64,000 nt of DNA from JABDMH01 sp965223105 (GCA_965223105.1 OZ244987.1:3844001-3908000); one strand, 5' to 3'. Positions 43,804-53,186 are shown, numbered from the stretch's first letter. The notes: a model not told the origin generated them from the letters alone. Translations and numbers: made by a program.

Positions 43804-44853
43804 ATGAAAATCGCCTGTGTAGGGTCGGGCTACTTTGCCAAATTTCATATCGAGGCTTGGAAACGTCTTGAAGAGGTAGAACTTGTTGCCCTCTGTGATG
43901 TCAATGTTACCAAGGCAAAAGAAATGGCTGGCAAGTATGGGATAAGTCGAGTTTACGGAAATCTGGAAACAATGTTGGACGCCGAAGAGCTGGAGGTGGT
44001 GGATGTCATCACTCCTCCCGACACTCACCTGGAACTTGGAGGCCAAATTCTTAATCGAGGCTTGGACATGATTTGCCAAAAGCCATTAGCTCCCACCTAC
44101 GAGGAGGCAAAATCATTGGTTGAATTGTCAGAAAAAAACAATCGGCGATTTATGGTGCATGAGAATTTTCGCTTTCAGCCTTGGTACCGGAAAATCAAAT
44201 CCCTGTTGGAAACCAAAGCCATAGGAGAACGGGTACACACCCTATCTCTGGTGATGCGTATGGGTGATGGATGGGGTCCAAAAGCCTATTTAGACCGACA
44301 GCCCTATTTCCAAAAAATGCCCCGATTATTGATTTATGAAACCGGCATTCATTACATCGATGTATTCCGGTTTCTGGCAGGAGAGATCTCCCAAGTATAT
44401 GCCCGTTTGCGCAAATTAAATCCGGTCATTGCCGGAGAAGATTGTGCGTTGGTATTGTTGGATTTTGAAAATGGTGGCCTGGGCACCATTGATGGCAACC
44501 GGTACAATGACTCGCACTCAGAAGATCCGCGGTACACATTCGGAGAAACGACCGTTGAAGGTGATGGTGGCACTATTCGCCTCTGGTCTGATGGCACAAT
44601 TACCGTCCAGAAATTAGGTGGTCGTGAGGTGACCCAAACTTACGACCATTGCGAAAAGAATTTTGCCAGCGATTGTGTTTACCATACCCAAAAACACTTT
44701 GTTGATGCCTATCTTTCTGGCAAGGCATTTGAAACCAACGGACCTGACTACCTCAAAAACATCATTGTGCAGGAAGCCATTTATGAGAGTGCTCAGAGTG
44801 GTAGATCAGTGAGAATAAACCCTGATCCAGATCAAATGCCATTCAGGCATTGA
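43804..44853 (+). CDS. Gfo/Idh/MocA-family oxidoreductase
   Basis: A 349-residue NAD(P)-dependent dehydrogenase. The N-terminal Rossmann fold starts KIACVGSGYFAKFH; the catalytic-motif position has CQKPLAP (near 97-103), where most relatives have EKP. The C-terminal domain includes IHYIDVFRFLAGEI. It oxidises or reduces a sugar or sugar acid. It stands 70 bp behind the MFS gene and probably belongs to the same catabolic unit. Confidence 0.9.
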   Translation: MKIACVGSGYFAKFHIEAWKRLEEVELVALCDVNVTKAKEMAGKYGISRVYGNLETMLDAEELEVVDVITPPDTHLELGGQILNRGLDMICQKPLAPTYEEAKSLVELSEKNNRRFMVHENFRFQPWYRKIKSLLETKAIGERVHTLSLVMRMGDGWGPKAYLDRQPYFQKMPRLLIYETGIHYIDVFRFLAGEISQVYARLRKLNPVIAGEDCALVLLDFENGGLGTIDGNRYNDSHSEDPRYTFGETTVEGDGGTIRLWSDGTITVQKLGGREVTQTYDHCEKNFASDCVYHTQKHFVDAYLSGKAFETNGPDYLKNIIVQEAIYESAQSGRSVRINPDPDQMPFRH

Positions 44854-44897
44854 AAAATTCCCTACATGAATTATTTGAATCGCACTCAACAATTAGG

Positions 44898-45542
44898 ATG
44901 AAATATTTTTTGGCAATCTTATTAATCTGCACTGGCATTGGAACTCATCATGGTCAGACAGTAGGTGAAGAAATCGAGGGATACCTACTGGTGGAAGCTG
45001 AAAACTTTGTGGTGCAAGCCAAAGATTCGGTCAGAAAATGGCAGATTATCGACAGTACCTCAACACTATCGGAAAAGCAAAAGAAATTCCAAGCTCACCT
45101 TACCGCTGGTCAAAAGAAATATTTGCAAGTATTGCCCGACACCCGCAAGACCCATGACGACTCTCTTATCCATGGCGAAAATTTCAGCAATGAACCAGGC
45201 CGATTGGCAGTGATATCTTATCCTGTAAAAATTAATACCCCCGGAAAATATTATGTCTGGGTGCGGGCATTTTCAACCGGCACGGAAGACAATGGCATCC
45301 ATGTAGGCCTAGATGGTGAATGGCCGGAGAGTGGCCAGCGCATGCAATGGTGCGAAGGTAAAAATCAGTGGACTTGGGCCAGCAAGCAACGCACTCAAGA
45401 AGTACATTGCGGAGAGGATCAATTAATCTATTTGGAAATCGAGGAAGCGGGGATCCATACCATATCATTTTCGATGCGGGAAGACGGATTTGCCTTTGAC
45501 CAATGGGCACTAAGCCAAATTTTTCGAATACCTGGCGACTGA
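44898..45542 (+). CDS. secreted protein with carbohydrate-associated C-terminal-like module
   Basis: From ATG 44898 the protein has a signal peptide (MKYFLAILLICTGIG) and one beta-sandwich-like domain: LLVEAENFVVQ, PGKYYVWVRAFSTG, WPESGQRMQW, EDGFAFDQWAL. These features resemble modules attached to glycoside hydrolases (GH115 C-terminal type). No catalytic domain is present. It ends IFRIPGD, and an open frame continues in another phase towards the IS21 element 130 bp on, so the 3' end may be altered. Role: perhaps binding of an oligosaccharide at the surface. Confidence 0.65.
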   Translation: MKYFLAILLICTGIGTHHGQTVGEEIEGYLLVEAENFVVQAKDSVRKWQIIDSTSTLSEKQKKFQAHLTAGQKKYLQVLPDTRKTHDDSLIHGENFSNEPGRLAVISYPVKINTPGKYYVWVRAFSTGTEDNGIHVGLDGEWPESGQRMQWCEGKNQWTWASKQRTQEVHCGEDQLIYLEIEEAGIHTISFSMREDGFAFDQWALSQIFRIPGD

Positions 45543-45678
45543 AGATCGACATTCTCCAGTTGAACTCTATGGGTGTTGGGACCTCATCGATGACAACGCC
45601 CCTGAAGGTAAAGATCTGTGGAAGTACCATTTTCAGATGATTGACCGACCATTTCTAGACCTGTGCAGATTCCGCTGA
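45514..45678 (+). pseudogene. open reading tail ending at IS21 boundary
   Basis: A 54-codon open stretch (AKFFEYLATEDRHSPVELYG onward) in a different phase from the preceding gene runs to a stop formed inside the first IS21 terminal repeat. It looks protein-like and may be the 5' part of a gene broken by the insertion, or the out-of-frame end of the preceding one. No family recognised. Confidence 0.3.
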
Positions 45679-45972
45679 TGCTGACCCACCATTCCGGCCA
45701 TATTGACCCACCTAAGTGGGGTTAGAAAGATGAGAGAGACAAGGGTTTAAAATTCATGATTTAAAAGTCGTTAAAATCTTTGGATTTGCCATAATGATAT
45801 TGGATTTGACAGCGGTTGGATTTGATCAAAGGATAAGCCACCGATGAGTATGTTTTGGGATTCAGTCAAGGGCAAACAGAAGGAGGCCTTGTGGCCGACT
45901 GTGTTTGTTTATATACCCTTTACTGATTCTCAAAACAGGCCTACATTTGGCTATCCATTGGTTAAATCCCGT

Positions 45973-46707
45973 TTAGTTGTTCTTTCTGAGTGATTCTCCT
46001 TTGAGTTCAATTCGATGGAACTTGGCGGTTAGTCGATCGAGGATAGCATCGGCCAGTGTACCATCGGCGATGTATTCGTGCCATTTGTTGATGGGTAACT
46101 GAGATGCAATTATGGTTGACCTTTTACCATATCGATCCTCCAAAATTTGTAGCAGCGATAATCTCACCGAGGGTTCCAATGGCTGCAAGCCAAAGTCATC
46201 AAGAACGAGCAAAGGAATCTTCTCAATTTGGTTGTAAACTTTAATAACCGATCCATCAATTTTGGCTAAGGTGAGTTTTTCGACAAAGCGTGTCATATTT
46301 AAATACAGAACCTTATAGCCCAGTAAACAGGCCTGATGTCCCAAAGCACAGGCTAAGTAAGATTTACCACAACCGGTAGCACCGGTAATCAGAATGTTTT
46401 CAGCTCGATTGATATAGGAGCAGTCGGCAAATAATGCAAGTTGATCTTTGGAGAGATTACGCTTTTTGGAACATTTAATCTCCTCCAAGCTGGCAGCATA
46501 TCTGAGCTTACTAAGCCTAAGGTACATACGCGTTCGTTTAACGATCTTCCACTCTTTTTCCTGTTGAATGAGTTGTGCCAGCATCTGATGTGCCTCAGGG
46601 TGCTGGTGAGAAGGTAGAGCAAGAATAGCTTGATAACTTTTAGCCATTCCTTCTAAGCGCAGCTGCTGCATTTGTTCAAGTGTCGCTTGAGTATTCATGA
46701 TATTCAC
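45973..46707 (-). CDS. istB: IS21 helper ATPase IstB
   Basis: A 244-residue AAA+ protein with Walker A GATGCGKSY near 108-116 and Walker B LLVLDDFGL near 170-178. It assists IstA during transposition by target choice and DNA remodelling. It follows istA by 25 bp, in the usual order. Full length. Confidence 0.95.
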   Translation of the reverse strand: MNIMNTQATLEQMQQLRLEGMAKSYQAILALPSHQHPEAHQMLAQLIQQEKEWKIVKRTRMYLRLSKLRYAASLEEIKCSKKRNLSKDQLALFADCSYINRAENILITGATGCGKSYLACALGHQACLLGYKVLYLNMTRFVEKLTLAKIDGSVIKVYNQIEKIPLLVLDDFGLQPLEPSVRLSLLQILEDRYGKRSTIIASQLPINKWHEYIADGTLADAILDRLTAKFHRIELKGESLRKNN

Positions 46708-46732
46708 ATTTTTGTTTTACTAATTATTACTG

Positions 46733-48289
46733 TTACTGATAGTTTTGAGGGCCACGAATGTTATCGTGCTCAGGAGTGATAAAATCTATTTTGTTTTGGA
46801 TCTCAGCTTGATCAAGGCGCAGATCAAGAATGTTTTTAATGATCTTATAGGTGGGTACTGCACCGTTTGACAATGCTCTTTTACAAGCCAACTCCAGCCG
46901 ATCTTTGCCGTATTTTTTGGTAAGACTTTGCAGCCCCAAACAGGAGCTAAAAGCTTGTTGGACAAAGATCTTACGCTCCAGTATGCGCTGAGTCGCTTGT
47001 AAAGTGTACTCCCCAATTTTACTGGCCTTGGCCAATATATCCTCAGCTTTCCAACCAAGCTGCTCATGGTAGTGCTGATGATTGGGTGGCATATGCTCTG
47101 AGATGGTTGACCACATATATTTAGTACGGATCCGTTCATGAGCAGCTACTCGTAGATGGTCATGATAAATCTCAACCAGCTTAAAGCTGTAGCGCACCTT
47201 TACCTTTTTACCTACTAATCGATAGGGGACACTGTAGAAGTGCCGGTCCTCACCTAACATTATGTGATAATTCTTCTGAACTTTGTATTCAGCGGTTTTA
47301 CGAACGATAAATCGAGATGATGGCAAATCGTTCAGGGTACTGTACTCATGGAGTTCGAAAAGATCTCTGCGACTGTAGTCCTTACCGCTCATCTTCTTTT
47401 GATTGAGCTGATCTAGCAAAGGCCGGATCGCCTCATTAATCTGGGCAATACTGAAAAATATTCGGTTCCGTAATTTGGCATAAATCTCTTGGTAGACAAT
47501 ACGTACACTATTCTCTACACTGGATTTATCTCTCGGTTTACCCACCCGCGCGGTGATCGCAGTAGTTTGGTAATGTTGAGCAAACTCATCCATCAACTCA
47601 GTAAAGGTCGGTTCATACCGGTCCGCCTTGGTCACTGCACTACGCATGTTGTCTACTTTAAGTGCCTGAGGAACACCTCGGTAATATTCCAGAGCCCGTC
47701 CCAATGCTGCTACTAAATGATCTTGTTGTTGATTGGGTACAGCCTCCAAATAGATCATACAGCTGTAGGGAAGTACCGTGATTAACGACTCGCAATCGAT
47801 AACTTCACCCGTCGAATCGTCCACATAACTAAGCTTCTTACCTGCATAGTCAATCTCTAATATTTCACCGGGTTGGTGTTCCATATGCATTACTACTTGA
47901 TGAGCTTTGTGCCACTGATGGAGATGATCACAGAACTGTGAGTACCCATAGCCTTTAGGATCCTGTTCCCGGTACTCTTCCCAGAGAAGTTTTCTGGTAA
48001 CTCCTACTTTACTCAATTGCTCTTCGAAATAAGTCATCTGAGCAACCAATGCTTCATAGCGAGGATCATCTTCAATTAATGGACTTAGCACAATCTGGCT
48101 CAACATCCTATCATCCAGTTCAAGTAATTGGCTAACATCCCCGTCTTGCTCTTCCACCCGTCTCAAGTAGGTTCGTACCGTGTTTCTGGCAATACCTGTA
48201 CGCTTCGATATTTTCCTAATGGACCAGCCCTTCTGTTGGCCTAATAGAATCTTTCTGATCTGAGTCATTGTCTTTGTTTTTCCTGCCAT
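46733..48289 (-). CDS. istA: IS21 transposase IstA
   Basis: A 518-residue transposase: an N-terminal helix-turn-helix (SIRKISKRTGIARNTVRTYL near 22-41), a DDE core with D in LEIDYAGKK, D in ALKVDNMRSA, and E in RDKSSVENSVRIV, and a C-terminal beta-barrel domain. The catalytic triad is complete. Full length. Confidence 0.95.
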   Translation of the reverse strand: MAGKTKTMTQIRKILLGQQKGWSIRKISKRTGIARNTVRTYLRRVEEQDGDVSQLLELDDRMLSQIVLSPLIEDDPRYEALVAQMTYFEEQLSKVGVTRKLLWEEYREQDPKGYGYSQFCDHLHQWHKAHQVVMHMEHQPGEILEIDYAGKKLSYVDDSTGEVIDCESLITVLPYSCMIYLEAVPNQQQDHLVAALGRALEYYRGVPQALKVDNMRSAVTKADRYEPTFTELMDEFAQHYQTTAITARVGKPRDKSSVENSVRIVYQEIYAKLRNRIFFSIAQINEAIRPLLDQLNQKKMSGKDYSRRDLFELHEYSTLNDLPSSRFIVRKTAEYKVQKNYHIMLGEDRHFYSVPYRLVGKKVKVRYSFKLVEIYHDHLRVAAHERIRTKYMWSTISEHMPPNHQHYHEQLGWKAEDILAKASKIGEYTLQATQRILERKIFVQQAFSSCLGLQSLTKKYGKDRLELACKRALSNGAVPTYKIIKNILDLRLDQAEIQNKIDFITPEHDNIRGPQNYQ

Positions 48290-48352
48290 CTCTAAGCTGC
48301 TTTTTTTAGCAACTTAGCTCTTGGCTTCCCTATCTCAGATCTCTCTTTCCGG

Positions 48353-48441
48353 GGGTGGGTCAATATCACCGGAATGGGTGGGTCAGCTTGACCGGAATGG
48401 GTGGGTCAATATCACTGGAATGGGTGGGTCAATATCGCCGG
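48353..48441. repeat. four tandem 23-bp terminal repeats of the IS21 element
   Basis: Units begin GGGTGGGTCA at 48353, 48376, 48399 and 48422; the second differs in the middle (AGCTTGAC for AATATCAC). Two inverted relatives lie at the other end (45669-45712). These are the probable IstA binding sites. Confidence 0.8.
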
Positions 48442-49409
48442 ATTATCCAGACCTGGTTGTCTTGGCGATCTCCTGGGTTGAGGTTTTGGATCTCGTAAGA
48501 AGCTTGGCATTGACGGCGATATTGACTAGGGGATATCTTATGATGTGAGCGGAAGGCCCTGCCAAAACTACTTTCTGATTGATAACCAACCAAATCAGTA
48601 ATTTCAGAGATGCTGAGATTACTCTTCTTCAGCAGCCTCTTCGCTTGAATCATTCTCCAGTTGCTTAAATATTGCATTGGGCTCAAGCCAATTGCAGATT
48701 TAAATCGGGAAAAAAGTAGGGTGCGAGAAGTACCTATGGCCTTTGCTAGACCATTTATCTTCCATTCCTTGGAAAAGTCATGATGCATGAACTGAAGGGC
48801 CTTACGGACCACCGGATCACTCACAAAATTTGGGGAAGCACTGTGTGTATAATGGTGATTTATGATCTTGATTAATAGCACTTCTGCCAGCCTTAAAACT
48901 ACCCGCTCAGATCCAGGGTTTTTCTGATCCATTTCCCTAATGATCATTTGCAAAATGACATCCAACGTATCACGGAAGGTATAGTTCTCTCTCCTCAATA
49001 AAATCAGGCCGGGTAATTGGTCGACAAATGGATGAATTATATCCCGGTCAAATGAATAATGGCCACAGATTACAGTGGTGTCGATAGAGGATCCGGCAAA
49101 AGGATTCTTCTTTGCACGAATATACCGTAATACCTCTACACCCGGCAAATCTTGCTGGTGGTCACCAGAGCCAATACGGTGGGTCACACTTTTTGGAAAA
49201 AGCACCATATCGCCAGGACCCAAATCAATGACTTGTTCCTGAGCCTTGACCGCTATCTGACATTGCCCTCTGGTTACGATGTGAAATTGACTAAAAGCTC
49301 CCGCCTCAATCTGCACTCCCCAAGGCGCAGAAAAACTCTCTTTGAAATAAAGGGCAGTCTCTAGCTGCAGGCTATCCAGTACTTCTGAAAAGAAATCGTC
49401 CATGATCAA
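48429..49409 (-). CDS. AraC-family transcriptional regulator
   Basis: A 326-residue regulator with an N-terminal cupin-like sensing domain (about 20-130: PGDMVLFPKSVTHRIG near 65-80) and a C-terminal AraC double helix-turn-helix (about 210-310, ending KISPSQYRRQ). The last residues (after about 320) come from the IS21 terminal repeat, so the natural C-terminus may have been cut. The DNA-binding domain looks complete. It is divergent from the YHS gene and may control it. Confidence 0.88.
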   Translation of the reverse strand: MIMDDFFSEVLDSLQLETALYFKESFSAPWGVQIEAGAFSQFHIVTRGQCQIAVKAQEQVIDLGPGDMVLFPKSVTHRIGSGDHQQDLPGVEVLRYIRAKKNPFAGSSIDTTVICGHYSFDRDIIHPFVDQLPGLILLRRENYTFRDTLDVILQMIIREMDQKNPGSERVVLRLAEVLLIKIINHHYTHSASPNFVSDPVVRKALQFMHHDFSKEWKINGLAKAIGTSRTLLFSRFKSAIGLSPMQYLSNWRMIQAKRLLKKSNLSISEITDLVGYQSESSFGRAFRSHHKISPSQYRRQCQASYEIQNLNPGDRQDNQVWIIRRY

Positions 49410-49533
49410 AGATAAATGAACTTCAACCTAAAATACAATTGATAAGTACTCTAAGTATAATAATATGGATAAACTGCACAATAGATACCATTATGACTTT
49501 TCATATTTGTACTCTTCTATCAAAAAATCTTCA

Positions 49534-49992
49534 ATGATGAAACTTTATTTTATTCCCACATTAGCAGCCCTGATGATGGGCAGCAGCATTACAGCACAAA
49601 ACGACATCAGCTCCAATGAGCAGGGCATTGCTCTGTCCGGCTATGATGTCGTAGCATACTACGAGACAAACAGTGCCTTGAGAGGCAACCGGGACCATCA
49701 ACTTGAGTATACCGGTGCTACCTACTATTTTACTTCAGAAGAGCACAAGCAAGCTTTTGAGCAAAATCCTGAAAAGTATCTACCCCAATATGGTGGCTAT
49801 TGTGCTTTTGCTATGGCCATGCAAGGTGCCAAGGTTCCAGCTGATCCAAAAACATTCAAACTAAGGGATGGAAAACTCTACTTGTTTTTTAATGATTACC
49901 ACGAAGGATTACCGTTTAATACTATTGTTCCTTGGAATGCAGATGAGCAAAATCTTCTCCAGAAAGCCCAAGCAAATTGGGAAAAACTCTAA
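49534..49992 (+). CDS. secreted YHS-domain protein
   Basis: From the ATG pair at 49534 the protein has 152 residues, a signal peptide (MMKLYFIPTLAALMMGSSITAQ) and a YHS domain (GIALSGYDVVAYYE to YCAFAMAMQGAK). YHS domains bind metals or accompany metal transport. The frame extends upstream to 49465, but the extension lacks export features. Divergent from the AraC gene. Function unknown. Confidence 0.82.
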   Translation: MMKLYFIPTLAALMMGSSITAQNDISSNEQGIALSGYDVVAYYETNSALRGNRDHQLEYTGATYYFTSEEHKQAFEQNPEKYLPQYGGYCAFAMAMQGAKVPADPKTFKLRDGKLYLFFNDYHEGLPFNTIVPWNADEQNLLQKAQANWEKL

Positions 49993-50249
49993 AGAACAAG
50001 GGGAAAGTCCTACATAAGCAATGCGGGTCCTTTCCCCTCCCCTACACCATCCTACTCTGACGAGGTAATTGGGTCCTTCGCTCCTGGTGATCTGATCTCC
50101 TCGCTACATCACGCTAACTCCAACCGGCTACCGCACGCCCCGAGATCCCTCATCACATATCCTGTCTTTTAGTGATCCTTTCCGATCACTCCCACTTTTC
50201 TCATTTGACAAAAGTTGATCAAAAATCCATGAGAAGAGTTGACTTTATT

Positions 50250-50261
50250 AACCAATTGGTT
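50250..50261. promoter_or_regulatory. AACCAATTGGTT palindrome, candidate TetR operator
   Basis: A perfect 12-bp palindrome with a longer imperfect extension (TTAACCAATTGGTTTAA), 24 bp before the TetR start. A related palindrome occurs at 50950 before the efflux operon. Confidence 0.6.
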
Positions 50262-50284
50262 TAACTTTATGGTTAATTAGGTTT

Positions 50285-50899
50285 ATGGAAACAGATGAAT
50301 TGATATTGCAAACAGCCAGAGAGCACTTTGTCAAGCACGGTTACGCAGGTACAAGAATGCAGGAGATAGCGGATGAGGCAGGGATAAACAAGGCCATGCT
50401 ACACTATTATTTTCGATCAAAGGACCAACTCTATCGCACCATTATCGGTCAAATACTCGATCAGATCATTCCCAAGTTTGCTGCAACGATGGGCGAAAAA
50501 TGCCCGTTCTGGGAAAAATTAGAACGGTTGGTCCATGTCTATATCGTGACCCTTTGCGAGCAACCCGACATTCCCTTTTTTATTATGTCAGAACTCTCAC
50601 AACAACGCGAAAGATTTTTGGGGGAACTTCGCAAAAAAGCCGATCATTTCCCTTCAGTTCAGACTTTTCTCGTACAAATTGCCGATGAAGTTAAGAGTAA
50701 AAAAATACGTTCCATCCCTCCCTTGCATCTTCTGCTCAATATTATTGGCATGACGGTGTTTCCCTTTATGGCAAGACCTATCTTTCAAACTGTTTTTGCC
50801 TTTCCTGCCGATGACTTTATCAACCTCATGAAAGAAAGGGAAAAAATCATCTTGGATTTTGTGAGAAATGCCCTCGATCCGGGACCAGTAAACCTTTAA
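50285..50899 (+). CDS. TetR/AcrR-family repressor
   Basis: A 204-residue protein with an N-terminal helix-turn-helix (YAGTRMQEIADEAGINKAMLHYYF near 20-43) and a helical ligand-binding domain. It lies directly upstream of the TolC-HlyD-ABC operon and probably represses it and itself until an efflux substrate binds. Two similar palindromes precede the two transcription units. Confidence 0.9.
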   Translation: METDELILQTAREHFVKHGYAGTRMQEIADEAGINKAMLHYYFRSKDQLYRTIIGQILDQIIPKFAATMGEKCPFWEKLERLVHVYIVTLCEQPDIPFFIMSELSQQRERFLGELRKKADHFPSVQTFLVQIADEVKSKKIRSIPPLHLLLNIIGMTVFPFMARPIFQTVFAFPADDFINLMKEREKIILDFVRNALDPGPVNL

Positions 50900-50949
50900 T
50901 AATATCGAAGCATGACCAGATAAAAACATTAGAAGCGTCTATTGCAAAA

Positions 50950-50965
50950 TTAACCAAATAGTTAA
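50950..50965. promoter_or_regulatory. TTAAC-N6-GTTAA palindrome before efflux operon
   Basis: TTAACCAAATAGTTAA ends 3 bp before the TolC-like start codon. Its left half equals that of the palindrome at 50250 (TTAACCAA), suggesting the same TetR protein binds both. Confidence 0.55.
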
Positions 50966-50968
50966 TAA

Positions 50969-52255
50969 ATGGCGAAGCATAAATATATCCTAGCAGTTTT
51001 ATTGGTAAGTTTCCACCTGGAGATCGTCGCACAGGGATTGCCAGAATTAACACTGAGTGATGCGTATCACCTATTGGAAGGCCAATATCCCTTGCTCAGT
51101 AACAAAAATGTTTTGAATGAGATTTATCTCAATGAAGTCACACAAATTGACAAGACCAGATTGCCTACGATTCATTGGATGACCGATGGCCGTCTACAAT
51201 CTGAAAGTGTCCATCTCCAGCCGACTGAAGGCATGCTACCCTTTGACATCAATCTGCCGCTTTTCAATGCAAAGACTTTTTTGCAGGGAAGCTATGTCTT
51301 GCTGGACGGATGGAAAAGTGAGGTGCAGAAAGAACTAAAAAGGGCGCAACTCGAATTTGACCAACAAGCGTTAGATGTCCGGATCTATGCACTGCGTGAG
51401 GTCATCAACGACCTTTTTCTTCGCATTGTATTGCTGCGCCAACAAACAGAATTGACCAGTCTGGTGATCGATCAATTAGAAGTACAGTTGAAGGAGATGA
51501 GGGCAAGGGTTGATATGGGCGTGGTCTTGCCTAGTGAACATGATAAACTAGCTGTAAAACTGCTGGAACTTCGATCACAGCAAAGTGATTTCAATCATCA
51601 GATTGAAGGTGAGATGCAAACACTTTCTTCGTTGTTAGGCATTGAGTTTGACGAGGATATTGACTTGATCATGCCGGATCTGCCTGACTTATCGCAAATC
51701 CCTCCGATTGAGCACCCTGAAATCAGGAAATTTGCAGCTCAACGTGAATCCATCAAGGTAAGGTCCGATCTAACAGATGTAGCTCTGCAACCCAAACTTT
51801 CGGTGTTTGCCCAAGCGGGATTAGGGTATCCCAATCCATTGAATTTCTTTGATGATAAAATTTCACCTTATGCCTTGATTGGAGCCCAATTGTCTTGGCC
51901 CATATCTGACTGGAAGAAGAGTAGTCTCGAAAAAGAAAAACTAGTCCTTGAAGTGGAAATGCTTGAAAATGCAGAAGCTACTTTCCTTTTCAATATTGAA
52001 AAAAGAGAAGCCCGATACCTCAACCAAGTTAAGAACCTCCAAAGCAAAATCGCAGACACTCGGGAAATTATCCAATTACATGAACAAATTTCCAGCACCA
52101 AGGCTGCCCAACTCAACGAGGGAGTGATTACTGCTGCTGAATATACTGCTCAAATCACCGCTCAAATGATCGAACAGCAAAATCTTCTCATCTACGAAAC
52201 AGAGTTAAAAAAGATCCAAATAAACTATTGGCATCAGCGTGGTGCTGACCTCTAA
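50969..52255 (+). CDS. TolC-family outer membrane efflux protein
   Basis: A 428-residue protein with a signal peptide (1-21) and long helical and coiled-coil segments (about 150-215 and 330-410) typical of outer-membrane channels. First gene of the efflux operon; 10 bp before the HlyD gene. It forms the trans-envelope exit duct. Confidence 0.88.
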   Translation: MAKHKYILAVLLVSFHLEIVAQGLPELTLSDAYHLLEGQYPLLSNKNVLNEIYLNEVTQIDKTRLPTIHWMTDGRLQSESVHLQPTEGMLPFDINLPLFNAKTFLQGSYVLLDGWKSEVQKELKRAQLEFDQQALDVRIYALREVINDLFLRIVLLRQQTELTSLVIDQLEVQLKEMRARVDMGVVLPSEHDKLAVKLLELRSQQSDFNHQIEGEMQTLSSLLGIEFDEDIDLIMPDLPDLSQIPPIEHPEIRKFAAQRESIKVRSDLTDVALQPKLSVFAQAGLGYPNPLNFFDDKISPYALIGAQLSWPISDWKKSSLEKEKLVLEVEMLENAEATFLFNIEKREARYLNQVKNLQSKIADTREIIQLHEQISSTKAAQLNEGVITAAEYTAQITAQMIEQQNLLIYETELKKIQINYWHQRGADL

Positions 52256-52265
52256 AACTTGACAA

Positions 52266-53186
52266 ATGAAACGATTATATTTTATTTTTCCTATTACCGT
52301 ATTATTCCTCAGCTGCCAGGAGGAGTACTCGAGAGCTGATGCCTACGGGAATTTTGAGACGGCAACCACCACGATAAGTGCTCAGGCCACGGGGCAACTT
52401 GTAAAACTTAAGGTGCAAGAAGGTGAACATTTGGCGGCCGGCTTAACCGTGGGTCTGATCGATACTACATTGCTTCATTTGCAAAGACAACAAATCAAAA
52501 GTCAGATCCAGGCATTGCCCCAAAAACTCAGCAATAGTTTAGCCGAAATTGATGTGTTGAGAAACCAGAAGAAAAATCTGACCAGAGAGGTCGATCGAGT
52601 AGAGAACCTGCTGAAAGAAAGAGCAGCTACCCCACAACAACTCGATGACCTGGTAGGGAAAATCGAAGTTCTAGAAAAGCAGATGGAAGCCATAAGATCT
52701 CAAACAAGCACGAAGAACCGAGCCATTCTTGCCGAAAAAGAACCTCTCCTGGCACATATAGATTTGATAGAAGAACAAATTGCCCGTTGTTACATTTCCA
52801 ATCCCATCAATGGAACCGTTTTAACCAAGCTTACCGAACCCCATGAATTTGTAAACACCGGTAGTCCCCTATATCGCCTTGCACCCCTCGATACGCTAAG
52901 CCTCAGATTTTATGTGGATGCTGTGCAGTTGCAGGAATTAAGTTTGGGGCAACTGATTAGCGTATGGATAGATGAGGGTTCAGATAATCACCGAGAAATG
53001 GAGGGTGAAATTACTTGGATATCCGATGAAGCAGAATTCACACCAAAGACGATTCAAACGAAGGAGGACCGGGTCAATCTCGTCTATGCCATCAAGGCCC
53101 GGGTTCCAAACCCCCAGGGACGTCTGAAAATTGGCATGCCCGCTGAGGTATATTTTCAAGACAGAGAAAGAAAGTCAAATTCATGA
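52266..53186 (+). CDS. HlyD-family membrane-fusion lipoprotein
   Basis: A 306-residue adaptor with a lipobox (LFLSCQ, Cys17), a biotinyl-lipoyl-like domain (ATTTISAQATGQLVKLKVQE near 35-54), a coiled-coil hairpin (about 80-150) and a beta-barrel region. It links the inner-membrane ABC transporter to the TolC channel, as YbhG does in E. coli. It overlaps the first ATPase gene by 4 bp. Confidence 0.88.
   Translation: MKRLYFIFPITVLFLSCQEEYSRADAYGNFETATTTISAQATGQLVKLKVQEGEHLAAGLTVGLIDTTLLHLQRQQIKSQIQALPQKLSNSLAEIDVLRNQKKNLTREVDRVENLLKERAATPQQLDDLVGKIEVLEKQMEAIRSQTSTKNRAILAEKEPLLAHIDLIEEQIARCYISNPINGTVLTKLTEPHEFVNTGSPLYRLAPLDTLSLRFYVDAVQLQELSLGQLISVWIDEGSDNHREMEGEITWISDEAEFTPKTIQTKEDRVNLVYAIKARVPNPQGRLKIGMPAEVYFQDRERKSNS

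Larger units (their letters stand above)
45669..48441. mobile_element. IS21-family insertion sequence
   Basis: The element contains istA and istB on the minus strand. Its ends carry repeated copies of a 22-23 bp sequence: two at the left (45669-45690, 45691-45712) and four at the right (48353-48441, inverted). Multiple terminal repeats are known transposase-binding sites in IS21. A direct target duplication is not clear; only ATT abuts both sides. Both genes are intact, so the element may be active. Confidence 0.88.

Noticed and set aside
45232..45630. Minus-strand frame of 132 codons
   Set aside because: Opposite the secreted carbohydrate-module protein; Cys/His/Pro-rich composition is typical of antisense frames.
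48353..48441. Tandem 23-bp repeats looking like a short CRISPR array
   Set aside because: The repeats have no spacers and match the inverted copies at the other IS21 end, so they are transposase sites.
45660..48450. Target-site duplication for the IS21 element
   Set aside because: Only ATT is common to both flanks; too short to claim against the 4-8 bp usual for the family.
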